Assembly (NCBI RefSeq): GCF_900103345.1
Contig: NZ_LT629702.1
Location: forward strand, 2,356,001-2,420,000
Length of the DNA: 64,000 nucleotides
Direction of reading: 5' to 3'
Source: Pseudomonas azotoformans
Lineage (GTDB): Bacteria; Pseudomonadota; Gammaproteobacteria; Pseudomonadales; Pseudomonadaceae
Shown here: piece by piece, positions 20,196 through 29,618 of the stretch
Position numbering within the stretch: position 1 is the first letter of the stretch
How the letters are laid out: the number at the start of each line of letters is the position of its first letter
Notes under the pieces: model-generated
Told to the model about the DNA's origin: nothing
The model's input: only the letters and a program-made list of their open reading frames with translations
Databases searched by the model: none
Position numbers and translations under genes: made by a program

Positions 20196-21464
20196 ATGAA
20201 CAGTTTTACGCAACCGCTCCAGAGCAACGCCCCGCTGATCAACCGCGACCGCCTGTGGCAATCGCTGATGGATTTGGCCCGACTGGGCGCCACGGTAAAA
20301 GGCGGCGTGTGCCGCCTGGCCCTCACCGACCTCGACCGCCAGGCCCGCGACCTGTTTGTGCAGTGGTGCGAAGCCGCCGGCTGCAGCGTCAGTGTCGATG
20401 CCATCGGCAATATCTTTGCGCGCCGTGCCGGGCGCAACCCCGCACTGCCCCCGGTGATGACCGGTAGCCATATCGACACCCAGCCCACCGGCGGCAAGTT
20501 CGACGGGTGCTACGGGGTGATGGCCGGGCTGGAAGTGATCCGCACCCTGAATGACCTGGACATTGAAACCCAAGCGCCGATTGAAGTGGTGGTGTGGACC
20601 AACGAAGAAGGCTCGCGCTTTCCACCGTGCATGATGGGCTCCGGGGTGTTTGCCGGGAAGTTCGACTTGCAGGACACCCTCGACAAAGTCGATGACCAGG
20701 GCCTGTCGGTGGGCGCCGAATTGCAGCGCATCGGTTACGCCGGCTCCCGCGCTGTGCTCGGCCACCCGGTAGGCGCGTATTTCGAGGCGCATATCGAACA
20801 AGGCCCGGTGCTCGAAGACCAGGCCACCACCATTGGCGTGGTCATGGGTTGCCTGGGCCAGAAGTGGTTCGACCTGACCCTTACCGGCGTCGAAGCCCAC
20901 GCCGGCCCGACGCCGATGCACCTGCGCAAGGACGCCCTGGTCGGCGCCGCCGAGGTGGTCAGCGCGGTCAACCGCATCGCCCATCAACAGCAGCCCCACG
21001 CCTGCGGCACGGTGGGTTGCCTGAGCCTGCACCCCGGCTCGCGCAACGTGATTCCCGGCCAGGTGCACATGACGATCGACCTGCGCCACCTGCACGCGGA
21101 CAGGCTGCAAGCCATGGTCGATGAAGTACGCGGCGTGATCGAAGCCACCGCCCAGCGACACGGCCTCACCTTTGAGCTGACGCCCACCGCCGATTTCCCA
21201 CCGCTGGACTTCGCCCCGGACTGCGTCAACGCGGTGCGTGACGGTGCCGAGGCCCTGGGCTTGAGCCATATGGACATCGTCAGCGGTGCCGGGCACGACG
21301 CGATCTTCGTCGCCGAACTCGGCCCGGCCGGGATGATCTTTGTGCCGTGCGAAGGCGGCATCAGCCATAACGAAATCGAAAACGCCGCGCCGGACGACCT
21401 GGCAGCCGGCTGCGCGGTATTGCTGCGCGCCATGGTCAATGCGGCACAGGGGGAAACGGCATGA
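20196..21464 (+). CDS. M20-family Zn hydrolase (N-carbamoyl-L-amino acid hydrolase / allantoate amidohydrolase type)
   Basis: This 422-residue cytoplasmic hydrolase has metal-binding phrases GSHIDTQPTGGKFDG and WTNEEGSRF, a dimerisation domain in the middle, and a late GAGHDAIF motif. Members cleave carbamoyl or ureido groups from amino-acid-like substrates. I chose the ATG at 20196, preceded by GGAGA; the upstream ATG at 20175 overlaps the ATPase gene. The gene overlaps the amidase by four bases. The exact substrate is not evident. Confidence 0.88.
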   Translation: MNSFTQPLQSNAPLINRDRLWQSLMDLARLGATVKGGVCRLALTDLDRQARDLFVQWCEAAGCSVSVDAIGNIFARRAGRNPALPPVMTGSHIDTQPTGGKFDGCYGVMAGLEVIRTLNDLDIETQAPIEVVVWTNEEGSRFPPCMMGSGVFAGKFDLQDTLDKVDDQGLSVGAELQRIGYAGSRAVLGHPVGAYFEAHIEQGPVLEDQATTIGVVMGCLGQKWFDLTLTGVEAHAGPTPMHLRKDALVGAAEVVSAVNRIAHQQQPHACGTVGCLSLHPGSRNVIPGQVHMTIDLRHLHADRLQAMVDEVRGVIEATAQRHGLTFELTPTADFPPLDFAPDCVNAVRDGAEALGLSHMDIVSGAGHDAIFVAELGPAGMIFVPCEGGISHNEIENAAPDDLAAGCAVLLRAMVNAAQGETA

Positions 21465-22864
21465 GTGAGATCGGCCAACTGACGGCGGTGCAACTGCTGC
21501 AGCATTTTCGCGACAAGACCTTGTCGCCGGTGGAGGTCACCGAGGACGCCTTGCTGCGCATCGAACGCTACAACCCGGTGGTCAATGCCTATTGCCACGT
21601 CGACCCGGAAGGCGCTTTGAATGCCGCACGCGCCTCGGAACAACGTTGGCTCGACGGCCGCCCCTGCGGTGCGTTGGACGGTGTGCCAGCGTCGATCAAG
21701 GACCTGACACTGACCATCGGCATGCCGACCCGCAAGGGCTCGCGCACCTCATCCGCCGAGGGACCGTGGGACGTCGACGCGCCCTTCACAGCCTTTATGC
21801 GCAAGGCCGGCGCGGTGCTGCTGGGCAAGACCACCACCCCGGAATTCGGCTGGAAAGGCGTGACCGACAACCCACTGTACGGCATCACCCGCAACCCCTG
21901 GGACACACGCACCACGGCGGGCGGCTCGTCCGGCGGCGCAGGCGCAGCGGCAGCGCTGAACCTCGGCGTGTTGCACCAGGGCAGCGATGCCGGCGGCTCG
22001 ATCCGCATTCCCTGCGCGTTTACCGGCACCTTCGGCATCAAGCCGACCTTCGGCTATGTGCCGCAATGGCCAGCGAGTTCCATGACGATCCTGTCGCACC
22101 TGGGGCCGATGACCCGCACGGTGGAAGACAGTGTGCTGATGCTGCAGACCATCGCACAGCCGGACGCACGGGATGGGTTGATCGGTGCACCGTGCACCAC
22201 ACCGTGGTTATCGGGCGCGATGGATTTGAAAGGCTTGCGCGTGGCCTACAGCCCGACCTTCGGTTACGTCGATGTCGACCCACAGGTGGCCAAGGTGGTT
22301 GCCGACGCGGTTCGAGGCCTGGAACAACTGGGCGCCCATGTCGAGCAGATCGACCCAGGGTTCAGCGACCCGCTGGAAGTGTTCAGCACCTTATGGGCAG
22401 CCGGCGCAGCGCGCCTGACCGGCGCCATGAGCGAGGTACAAAAACAGCTGCTGGACCCCGGACTGTTAAAGATTGCACAACGGGGCGCACAGTTGAGCCT
22501 GGACGACTACAGCGCCGCCCTTGAAGCCCGCGCCGCATTGGTGGCGCGCATGGCCGCGTTCCATGAGCATTACGATGTACTGGTGTCGCCGATGATGCCG
22601 ATCACCGCCTTCGAAGCCGGGCACGACGTACCGCCCGGCTCCGGCTTGCAGGCCTGGACGCAGTGGACCCCCTTCACCTACCCCTTCAACCTGACCCAGC
22701 AACCGGCGGCGTCGGTGCCGTGCGGGCTGGCGGCGAATGGCTTGCCGGTGGGGTTGCATGTGGTGGGCGCGAGGTTTGCCGATGAGCAGGTGTTGCGGGT
22801 GTGCCACGCCTACGCGAAGGCCTTCCCGACCCAGCACCTCCAAGCCCCACAAACCCCAACCTGA
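21461..22864 (+). CDS. Amidase signature-family hydrolase
   Basis: This 467-residue enzyme hydrolyses amide bonds. The amidase signature TTAGGSSGGAGAAAAL is clear, with the catalytic Lys in SIKDLTLT, the cis-Ser in GGSSGG and the nucleophile Ser in SDAGGSIRIP. It is the last gene of the importer operon and overlaps the M20 hydrolase by ATGA. The pairing suggests stepwise hydrolysis of an imported amide-containing compound. Confidence 0.92.
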   Translation: MSEIGQLTAVQLLQHFRDKTLSPVEVTEDALLRIERYNPVVNAYCHVDPEGALNAARASEQRWLDGRPCGALDGVPASIKDLTLTIGMPTRKGSRTSSAEGPWDVDAPFTAFMRKAGAVLLGKTTTPEFGWKGVTDNPLYGITRNPWDTRTTAGGSSGGAGAAAALNLGVLHQGSDAGGSIRIPCAFTGTFGIKPTFGYVPQWPASSMTILSHLGPMTRTVEDSVLMLQTIAQPDARDGLIGAPCTTPWLSGAMDLKGLRVAYSPTFGYVDVDPQVAKVVADAVRGLEQLGAHVEQIDPGFSDPLEVFSTLWAAGAARLTGAMSEVQKQLLDPGLLKIAQRGAQLSLDDYSAALEARAALVARMAAFHEHYDVLVSPMMPITAFEAGHDVPPGSGLQAWTQWTPFTYPFNLTQQPAASVPCGLAANGLPVGLHVVGARFADEQVLRVCHAYAKAFPTQHLQAPQTPT

Positions 22865-22874
22865 AAGGCACTCC

Positions 22875-23283
22875 CTGTAGGAGCCGGCTTGCCGGTTCCT
22901 ACAAGACTGTGTATCTACGATGCGAAGCGAGTCGCTTTTGATCTTGCTTTTGACCTTAGGCGCCCCGTCAAACACGCTGGCCGGAATTCGACAGGGATTT
23001 GGGGGGTAAACCGGCAGGGATGCCGGTTTAGCCGCCCCGCGCCATGGATGGCGCGTGGCGGCGGCCCCCCAAATCCCTGTCGGATTACGGGCACACCGAG
23101 CCTAGGCGAGGTGCCGAGTGTTGGGGCAAGAGCGTTTTGCTTACTTTTGCGCTGTTCAAAAGTGAGCCGCCGTAAGGGCGGAACCATAAGTGGCCGTTAC
23201 CTAAATAACGGATATGTACCCGGTCAGATCCAACATCCAGGTCGGCTGTCAGGCCGCCCTCGCAGGCAAGCCAGCTCCCACAG
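22875..23283. repeat. Long Pseudomonas intergenic repeat with REP hairpins
   Basis: This non-coding stretch of about 470 bases between the amidase and LysR genes begins with a single REP hairpin (GTAGGAGCCGGCTTGCCGGT, about 22877-22903). It continues with a block rich in inverted sequence: GACAGGGATTTGGGG near 23000 is complemented by CCCCAAATCCCTGTC near 23075, and GGCAGGGATGCCGG forms an inner hairpin. It ends with half a REP (GCAGGCAAGCCAGCTCCCAC) at 23260-23279. Spurious frames through it read like fragments I associate with a dispersed repeat of Pseudomonas genomes. No credible gene is present. Confidence 0.6.
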
Positions 23284-23333
23284 TTTCAACCACATTCCAT
23301 TACACTGTCCCCCATTAACTCCCAGGGGCCTTC

Positions 23334-24197
23334 ATGGACATCGAACTGGCACGCACCTTCCTCGAAATCACCCGCTGCGGCAGCCTGGCCGCAGCGGCCG
23401 AGAAACTGCACGTCACCCAGACCGCCATCACCGCACGAGTCAAAAGCCTCGAAAGCCAGCTAGGCAGCACGCTGTTCGTGCGCAACCGCGCCGGCGCCCG
23501 GCTGACCGCCGACGGCGAGGCCTTCGTGGTGTACGCCAACCAGTTGCTGCAGACCTGGGAAGCCGCCAAGCGCGACCTGCCACTGCCCGATGGCTATCGC
23601 AACGTGCTGCACATCGGCGGCGAAGTCAGCCTGTGCAACCCGCTGATGCTCGGCTGGGCCCAGGCCTTGCGCCAGAACATCCCCGGCCACGCCCTGCGCA
23701 CCGAAATCCGCGAAGGCGAATACCTGCTGCGCCAACTGGAGCTGGGTGTACTGGACGCCGCCCTGGTGTTCCAGCCGCAGTACTGGCCTGGGTTGCAGGT
23801 GGAACAGGTACTGGAAGAAAAACTGATCCTGGTGCAGCTGGTGAGCAACCCGGCGCCCTATGTGTACATCGATTGGGGACCCGGCTTTCGTCAGCAACAC
23901 GACGCCGCCCTGCCCGACAAGGCCCGCGCCGCGCTGAGTTTCAACCTGGGGCCGCTGGCATTGCAGTACATCCTTGAGAACGGCGGCGCCGGCTATTTCC
24001 GCACCCGCGTGGTGCAGAGCTACCTGGACAGCGGCGTGATGCAACGCGTGCCCAAGGCGCCGGAGTTCAGCTTCCCCACGTACCTGGTGTATTCACGGGC
24101 GCGGGATTCGGCGGTATTGCAACAGGCGCTGGCGTTGCTGCGCGAGGTGGTCAAGGCCGAAAGCGACTGGTCGCAGCGCTGGGACCCGTTGATTTGA
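23334..24197 (+). CDS. LysR-family transcriptional regulator
   Basis: This 287-residue regulator has an N-terminal helix-turn-helix (residues 1-60; CGSLAAAAEKLHVTQTAITARVKSLE) and a C-terminal periplasmic-binding-like effector domain. It stands alone between the amidase operon and the LacI gene, all on the same strand, so its target is uncertain. It could regulate either side. Confidence 0.88.
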   Translation: MDIELARTFLEITRCGSLAAAAEKLHVTQTAITARVKSLESQLGSTLFVRNRAGARLTADGEAFVVYANQLLQTWEAAKRDLPLPDGYRNVLHIGGEVSLCNPLMLGWAQALRQNIPGHALRTEIREGEYLLRQLELGVLDAALVFQPQYWPGLQVEQVLEEKLILVQLVSNPAPYVYIDWGPGFRQQHDAALPDKARAALSFNLGPLALQYILENGGAGYFRTRVVQSYLDSGVMQRVPKAPEFSFPTYLVYSRARDSAVLQQALALLREVVKAESDWSQRWDPLI

Positions 24198-24255
24198 AGC
24201 AACAATATCCGCCGCGCATGCTAGCCTGCGGGTGTTTCCTTTTGCAGCCTTACCG

Positions 24256-25260
24256 ATGAACAAGAAAAAGTCCGTCACCATCAGCGACATCGCCAAACAG
24301 GTCGGCATGACCACCATCACGGTGTCACGGGCGCTGAGCAAACCTGACCTGGTCAAGCCGGCCACCCTGGCACGCATCCTCGAAGTGGCGCGTGAGTTGG
24401 ACTATGTGCCCAACGCCTTCGCCCGCGGGCTCAAGCGCAGTGAAAGCCTGATCATCGGCGTGATCACGGCGTCGGTGGACAACCCGTTCTACAGCGAAAT
24501 GATCAAGGCGATTTCCCGCGAGGCCAAGCAGCACGGCTACACCATCATGCTGGTGGACACCGATGAACTGGAAGAACTGGAAAGCAAGGCCGTGGACACC
24601 CTGCTGGGCTACCGTGTGGCGGGGATCATCCTGTCGCCGGTCTCGGATGAGCCGGGCTACCAGCCCGACTACCTCGAACGCCTGGCCAACGGCAAGACCC
24701 CGGTGGTGCTGCTCGACCGCACGATCCACGACAGCCCGTTCAGCCGTGTGGTGCTCGACAACTACCACAGCGGCATCCAGGCCGCGCACTACCTGCTGCG
24801 CCAGACGCCCGACCTCAGGCGCCTGCTGGTGCTGACCGGCCCCGAACATTCACGCATCACCGTGGAGCGCCTCAAGGGCCTGCGCGAAGTGCTGGCCGAG
24901 CACCCGCAGGTGCAGGTCGAAGTGCAGGCCGGCGACTACACGCTGATGCCGTCCTACCTGCATACCCTCGACTACCTGGCCGAACACTCGGCGCCGGACG
25001 CGATCATGGGGTTCAACCAGTTGATCACCCTCGGCGCGCTGCGCGCGTTGCGCATGCACAACATCCCCCACGACAGCCTGACCATCTGCGGCATCGACCG
25101 CCTGCCCTTCGCCGATATCTTCGGCGTGCCCATCGCCTGCGTGGCCCATGATGCATCCCTGGCCGGCAGCAGCGCGGTACGCCTGCTGCTCGACCGCCTC
25201 GAAGATCCGAGCAAGCCCCGGGACAAGGTGGTCATCGCCGGCCAGTTGGAAAACGGCTAG
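24256..25260 (+). CDS. LacI-family repressor of the polyol operon
   Basis: This 334-residue regulator has an N-terminal HTH (ISDIAKQVGMTTITVSRAL) with the hinge helix pattern YVPNAFARGLK, followed by a sugar-binding domain. I use the ATG at 24256 (MNKKKSVTI); the upstream frame adds eight residues of no family character. It is convergent with the polyol catabolic genes, and its stop codon shares the tetranucleotide CTAG with that of the SDR gene. The CG-centred palindrome upstream of the transporter gene (32116-32133) is the likely operator. Confidence 0.88.
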   Translation: MNKKKSVTISDIAKQVGMTTITVSRALSKPDLVKPATLARILEVARELDYVPNAFARGLKRSESLIIGVITASVDNPFYSEMIKAISREAKQHGYTIMLVDTDELEELESKAVDTLLGYRVAGIILSPVSDEPGYQPDYLERLANGKTPVVLLDRTIHDSPFSRVVLDNYHSGIQAAHYLLRQTPDLRRLLVLTGPEHSRITVERLKGLREVLAEHPQVQVEVQAGDYTLMPSYLHTLDYLAEHSAPDAIMGFNQLITLGALRALRMHNIPHDSLTICGIDRLPFADIFGVPIACVAHDASLAGSSAVRLLLDRLEDPSKPRDKVVIAGQLENG

Positions 25261-25982
25261 CGGCTGGTATAGCCGCCGTCGATGGGCAGGCTGACACCGC
25301 TGATCATGCTCGCCGCCCGGCTCAGCAGGAACAGCACCGGCAGGGCCACTTCCGCGGTTTGCGCAAAACGCCCCAAAGGAATCGCCGCCAGCGCCGGGTC
25401 ACGCTTGGCCGGTGCGGACCACGCCATGGTCGCCATCGGTGTGAGCGTGACCGTGGGGTTGACGCTGTTGACGCGAATGCCGAAGCGGCCCCACTCGGCA
25501 CATTGCACGCGGGTGATCGCATCCAGCGCAGCCTTGGAGGCGCAGTAGCCAAGGTGATCGTCCAGCGCCACCAACGAGGCCTGGCTGGAGACGTTGACGA
25601 TGCTGCCGGCGATCTGCGCTTCGATCATTTTCGCCGCCACACGGCTGGCGACCTGCGCGGCGGCGCGGGCATTGACGTTCATCACTTGGTCAAATGCCTC
25701 GGCGCTGATGGCAGCGGCAGGTTCCAGGCGCGAGATGCCGGCGCAGTTGACCAGGCCGTGCAGCGGCGGCAGGTCTTGCAGGGCGTTGTCGAGGGCCGCG
25801 CTGTCAGCGATGTCCAGGCAGAGGCTGCGGCAACCGAGTTGGGCCAGGGCCTGCGCGTCGCGGCCGAGGGCAAACACGTCGGCGCCGCTGGCGATCAGTT
25901 GTAGGGCGATTTCACGGCCAATGCCGCTGCTGGCGCCGGTGACGAGGATGCGGTGGTGGGTGAAGTCGAAGGCGGCGTTCAT
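25257..25982 (-). CDS. Short-chain dehydrogenase/reductase
   Basis: This 241-residue NAD(P)-dependent oxidoreductase has the cofactor motif GASSGIG at the N-terminus and the catalytic YCASK in mid-protein. Its start is preceded by CAGGAG and follows the kinase stop directly. As the last gene of the polyol operon it probably oxidises a sugar alcohol or reduces a ketose intermediate. The substrate is inferred from linkage only. Confidence 0.9.
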   Translation of the reverse strand: MNAAFDFTHHRILVTGASSGIGREIALQLIASGADVFALGRDAQALAQLGCRSLCLDIADSAALDNALQDLPPLHGLVNCAGISRLEPAAAISAEAFDQVMNVNARAAAQVASRVAAKMIEAQIAGSIVNVSSQASLVALDDHLGYCASKAALDAITRVQCAEWGRFGIRVNSVNPTVTLTPMATMAWSAPAKRDPALAAIPLGRFAQTAEVALPVLFLLSRAASMISGVSLPIDGGYTSR

Positions 25983-27515
25983 TCAGTTCTCCTGCAGGCT
26001 GTGCATGATCGGTTTCAGGGCCGGATACAGCTTCAGGTATTCGCCGAATGCGCGGTCATACGCCTCGACGTTTTGCGCCTTGGGCTCAGCGCGCAGCTCC
26101 AGTTGCACCCAGCCCTTGTCCATCGCCGCATCACTCACCAACCCCACCGTATGCGCCGCCAACAACGCCGCGCCCAGCGCTGCCTCAACCTCCTGCACGA
26201 TGGTGTACACCGGGTACCGCGTAACGTCGGCGATGATCTGCATCCACAGGTCCGAATGGCTCGCCCCGCCCACTACGATCAAGCGCGGGTCGAGGGAATG
26301 CGCGCCGCGTGTGCCCGCTTCGATGTTATGGCGCAGGGCAAGACTCACCCCTTCCAGCACTGCGCGATACAGGTGGATTCTGCTGTGATACAGGTTCAAC
26401 CCGACAAAGCTGCCACTGGCGCGGTCATCCCACACCGGGCTGCGCTCACCCATCAGGTAGGGTAGGAACAACAACCCTTCGCTGCCCGCCGGGATATGCA
26501 TCGCCCGCTGTTCCAGCAGCACCAGGCTGTCCTGGCCGCTGGCCTCGGCCTGTTGCTCTTCCGCCTGGCAGAACTGCTCGCGAAACCAGTTCACCGAGGC
26601 ACCGGCGGTGATCGCACCGCCAAAGATGTACAGGTCGCGGTGGCCGTTGTAGACGTGGGGCATGCTGACCAAACCGTGATGGGCATCCACCTGTTGGTTC
26701 AGGTAACCCCAGCACATGCTGGTGCCGATCATTGCCACGTGGTTGCCTGGCTGAGTCACACCCGCCGCCAAGGTTGCCATGGCCGCATCGACGCCACCGG
26801 CCAGAATCGGTGTGCCCGCCTGCAGGCCCAGGAGTGTCGCCCAGGCCTCAAGCAAACCACCGACCACCTCCCCGGAATGCACCAAGCGCTGCGGCATCAT
26901 GGCCTGCGGGATACCCAGCGCATCGAGCATCTCGGCCGACCAGCCACGCGCCTTCACGTCGTAGACGCCACCAATGTTGCCGGCACTGCTGTGGTCCACC
27001 GCCAACTCACCGGTGAAGCACCAGTTGAGATAGCTGTTCGGCGGCAGCAGGTAGCGGGTCTTGGCCCACACCTCGGGTTGGTGCTGCTTGAGCCAGAGCA
27101 TCTTGGTGAAGCCGTAGTAGCTGTCCACCGAGTTGCCGGTCACCTCGAACAGGCGCTCCAGGTCCACATGCTCGCGCACCCAGGCCACCTGCTCGCCGGC
27201 GCGGCGGTCCATCCAGATCAGGCACGGGTGCAGCGGTGTGAGCTGCGCATCCACCGCAATCCCCGAACCGCCGTACAGGCTGCTGATGCACAGCGCCTTG
27301 ACCTGGTCTTTCGCCACGCCGGCCTTGGCCATGCACTGCGCCACACAGGCCTCGACGGCGTCCAGCCAGACCTGCGGCCATTGTTCGGCCCAGCGCACTT
27401 TCGGGGTATCCACCCGATACCCCTGGCTGTGCTGGGCGATGATCGTGCCTTGAGCATCCACCAGCAGCGCCTTGGTGCTCTGGGTTCCGATGTCGACCCC
27501 CATCACGTAATTCAT
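25983..27515 (-). CDS. FGGY-family carbohydrate kinase
   Basis: This 510-residue kinase phosphorylates a sugar or polyol using ATP. The N-terminal phosphate motif GVDIGTQSTKALL and the late adenosine motif VVGGASHSDLWMQIIAD are visible. I place the start at the ATG at 27515; the frame could extend two codons to a TTG overlapping the dehydrogenase stop. The family includes xylulokinase, erythrulose kinases and others. Next to a threitol-type dehydrogenase it may phosphorylate erythrulose or xylulose. Confidence 0.9.
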   Translation of the reverse strand: MNYVMGVDIGTQSTKALLVDAQGTIIAQHSQGYRVDTPKVRWAEQWPQVWLDAVEACVAQCMAKAGVAKDQVKALCISSLYGGSGIAVDAQLTPLHPCLIWMDRRAGEQVAWVREHVDLERLFEVTGNSVDSYYGFTKMLWLKQHQPEVWAKTRYLLPPNSYLNWCFTGELAVDHSSAGNIGGVYDVKARGWSAEMLDALGIPQAMMPQRLVHSGEVVGGLLEAWATLLGLQAGTPILAGGVDAAMATLAAGVTQPGNHVAMIGTSMCWGYLNQQVDAHHGLVSMPHVYNGHRDLYIFGGAITAGASVNWFREQFCQAEEQQAEASGQDSLVLLEQRAMHIPAGSEGLLFLPYLMGERSPVWDDRASGSFVGLNLYHSRIHLYRAVLEGVSLALRHNIEAGTRGAHSLDPRLIVVGGASHSDLWMQIIADVTRYPVYTIVQEVEAALGAALLAAHTVGLVSDAAMDKGWVQLELRAEPKAQNVEAYDRAFGEYLKLYPALKPIMHSLQEN

Positions 27516-27517
27516 GT

Positions 27518-28597
27518 TCAAACCACCGGCTTCAACAGCACCTTGATCGACTTGGTCGAGTTGGCCAGCTCGAAGGCTTCGGCCCAGTCGTCCAGCGGGA
27601 AGTCATGGGTGACGATGCCTTTGGACGTGACCAGGCCGCGCTCGAACAGGTCGATGGCGATCGGGTAGCAATACGGGCCAAGGTGCGCGCCGCGTACGTC
27701 CAGCTCCTTGCGGTCGCCGATGATCGACCAGTCGACGCTGGTCTCGGCGCCGAACACGCTGAACTCGACAAACCGCCCGAGCTTGCGGATCAGGTCCAGG
27801 CCCTGGGTGACGCCGGCCGGTACGCCAGTGGTTTCGATGTAGACGTCGCAACCGTAGTTGTCGGTGAGGCCGTTGATGATCTCGCGGGCGTTGTCACGGG
27901 CCGGGTTGATCACCACGTCGGCGCCAAATTGCTTCGCCAGTTCCAGTCGTTCGTCGACCATGTCGATCACCACCAGTTTCTTCGGGGTCTTCAACGCGGC
28001 GACCTGGACCATGCACAGGCCGAGGGTGCCGGCGCCGGCGATCACCACCACGTCGTCAAGCTGGATATCGCCACGGTTGACGGTGTGGATCGAGCAGGCC
28101 ATCGGTTCCACCAGCGCCGAGTCTTCCAGCGACACCGACTCGGGAATCTTGTGCACGATGGCGGTCTTGGGAATGCGCATGTACTGGGCCATGCCGCCTT
28201 CGGCCACTTCACGCTGGAAGCCGAAGATGTTGTGCACTTCGCACATCCAGTACTTGCCGGATTTGCAGAAGCGGCACTTGCCACAGGGCACGATCTGCTC
28301 GGCGATCACCTTGTCGCCGACCGCGACTTCAAAGTGCTCGGCGGCGCCCTCGCCCACTTCCACCACATAACCGAAAAACTCGTGCCCCGGCACCACCGGC
28401 GCCTTGACCCAGGGGTTGTCGCCACCCCAGAACATCGCGGCGCCCGAGTGGCATTTGCAGTCGCTGGCGCAGATACCGCAGGCGGCGATGCGGATCACCA
28501 GTTCATTGGCGCGGGCCTGGGGTTTGCCGATGCGTTCCAGGCGGTAGTCTTTGGGGCCGTGGCAGACGACGGCTTGCATATCGGTGTGCTTGTCCAT
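27518..28597 (-). CDS. Zn-dependent polyol dehydrogenase (erythritol/L-threitol dehydrogenase-like)
   Basis: This 359-residue medium-chain dehydrogenase has the catalytic zinc region GICASDCKCH and GHEFFGYVVEVGEG, the structural zinc cysteines in CGKCRFCKSGKYWMC, and a cofactor-binding GAGTLGLCMVQVAA. By memory of family annotation it is closest to erythritol/L-threitol dehydrogenases, which make L-erythrulose. It is the first enzyme gene after the transporter in a sugar-alcohol operon. Substrate specificity is inferred. Confidence 0.85.
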   Translation of the reverse strand: MDKHTDMQAVVCHGPKDYRLERIGKPQARANELVIRIAACGICASDCKCHSGAAMFWGGDNPWVKAPVVPGHEFFGYVVEVGEGAAEHFEVAVGDKVIAEQIVPCGKCRFCKSGKYWMCEVHNIFGFQREVAEGGMAQYMRIPKTAIVHKIPESVSLEDSALVEPMACSIHTVNRGDIQLDDVVVIAGAGTLGLCMVQVAALKTPKKLVVIDMVDERLELAKQFGADVVINPARDNAREIINGLTDNYGCDVYIETTGVPAGVTQGLDLIRKLGRFVEFSVFGAETSVDWSIIGDRKELDVRGAHLGPYCYPIAIDLFERGLVTSKGIVTHDFPLDDWAEAFELANSTKSIKVLLKPVV

Positions 28598-28625
28598 GGT
28601 GTCGAATCCTGTGCTTGTTAGGAGT

Positions 28626-29618
28626 TTATTTGTGGCGCTGACGGCTGATGAAAATCGCCAGCAAAATGATCGCGCCCTTGATCACGCTCTGGACGTAGGG
28701 CGACACGCCAAGCATGTTCAGGCCGTTGTTCAGCACGCCAAGCAGCATGGCGCCGAGCAAGGTGCCGACGATCACCCCGCGCCCGCCAGCAATCGATGCC
28801 CCGCCGAGTACCACGGCGGCAATCGCATCCAGCTCGAACGACACGCCGGCATTCGGCTGGCCGCTCATCAGGCGTGAGGTGAGTACCAGCCCGGCAATCG
28901 CTGCGGTCAGGCCGCTGATGCCATACACCAGCAGCTTGAAGCGCGCGGCGCGCACGCCGGACAGGCGCACCGCTTCTTCATTGCCGCCGATGGCGTAGAT
29001 GTAGCGGCCGATGCGCGTGTGTTGCAGCAGCACATAGGCGGCGGCGTAGGTGATCAGCATGATCAGGATCGGTACTTCGATGCCGAACAGGCTCTGGCGA
29101 CCGAAGAAGCCGAACCACTCCGGCAGCCCGGAAATCGGGTAGCCGTCGGTGTACATCAGGCCCAGGCCACGGGCGATGCCCATGGTCGCCAGGGTCACGA
29201 TGATCGGCGGCATGTGCAGGTAGGCGACGAACAGGCCGTTACCGATGCCGAAGGCCACACCGATCAACATCCCCGCGCCAATCGCCAGGCCCGGCGGCAG
29301 GCCCGCGACCATCAACCCGGCGGTGAGCGTACCGGACAACGCCATCACCGGCCCCACCGAGAGATCGATGCCGCCGGTGAGGATCACGCAGGTCATGCCC
29401 ACCGCGATGATCGCGTTGATCGACACCTGGCGGGCGATGTTCGACAGGTTGCTGGCCGTCAGGAAGGTATCGCTGGCGAGGATCATCACCAGAGTCACCA
29501 CCACCAGCCCCACGAACGGGTAGAACGCTGGCGAGCGCACCAGCCGCGTCAGGTTCAGGCGCAGCCGGCTGCTGTCGACGGTGTTAATGGACGTATTCAC
29601 TTGAGCCCCCTGTTGCAT
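28626..29618 (-). CDS. Sugar ABC transporter permease (RbsC family)
   Basis: This 330-residue inner-membrane protein has the RbsC-type phrases [21 protein letters not shown] and [19 protein letters not shown] and about eight to ten hydrophobic segments. The chosen ATG overlaps the end of the ATPase gene by 35 bases. A GTG at 29600, with a G-rich site upstream, is an alternative start. Confidence 0.9.
   Translation of the reverse strand: MQQGAQVNTSINTVDSSRLRLNLTRLVRSPAFYPFVGLVVVTLVMILASDTFLTASNLSNIARQVSINAIIAVGMTCVILTGGIDLSVGPVMALSGTLTAGLMVAGLPPGLAIGAGMLIGVAFGIGNGLFVAYLHMPPIIVTLATMGIARGLGLMYTDGYPISGLPEWFGFFGRQSLFGIEVPILIMLITYAAAYVLLQHTRIGRYIYAIGGNEEAVRLSGVRAARFKLLVYGISGLTAAIAGLVLTSRLMSGQPNAGVSFELDAIAAVVLGGASIAGGRGVIVGTLLGAMLLGVLNNGLNMLGVSPYVQSVIKGAIILLAIFISRQRHK

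Noticed and set aside
22889..23977. Open frame of 362 codons running through the intergenic repeat into the LysR gene
   Set aside because: It crosses repeat DNA and then reads the LysR gene out of frame; no ribosome site or family.
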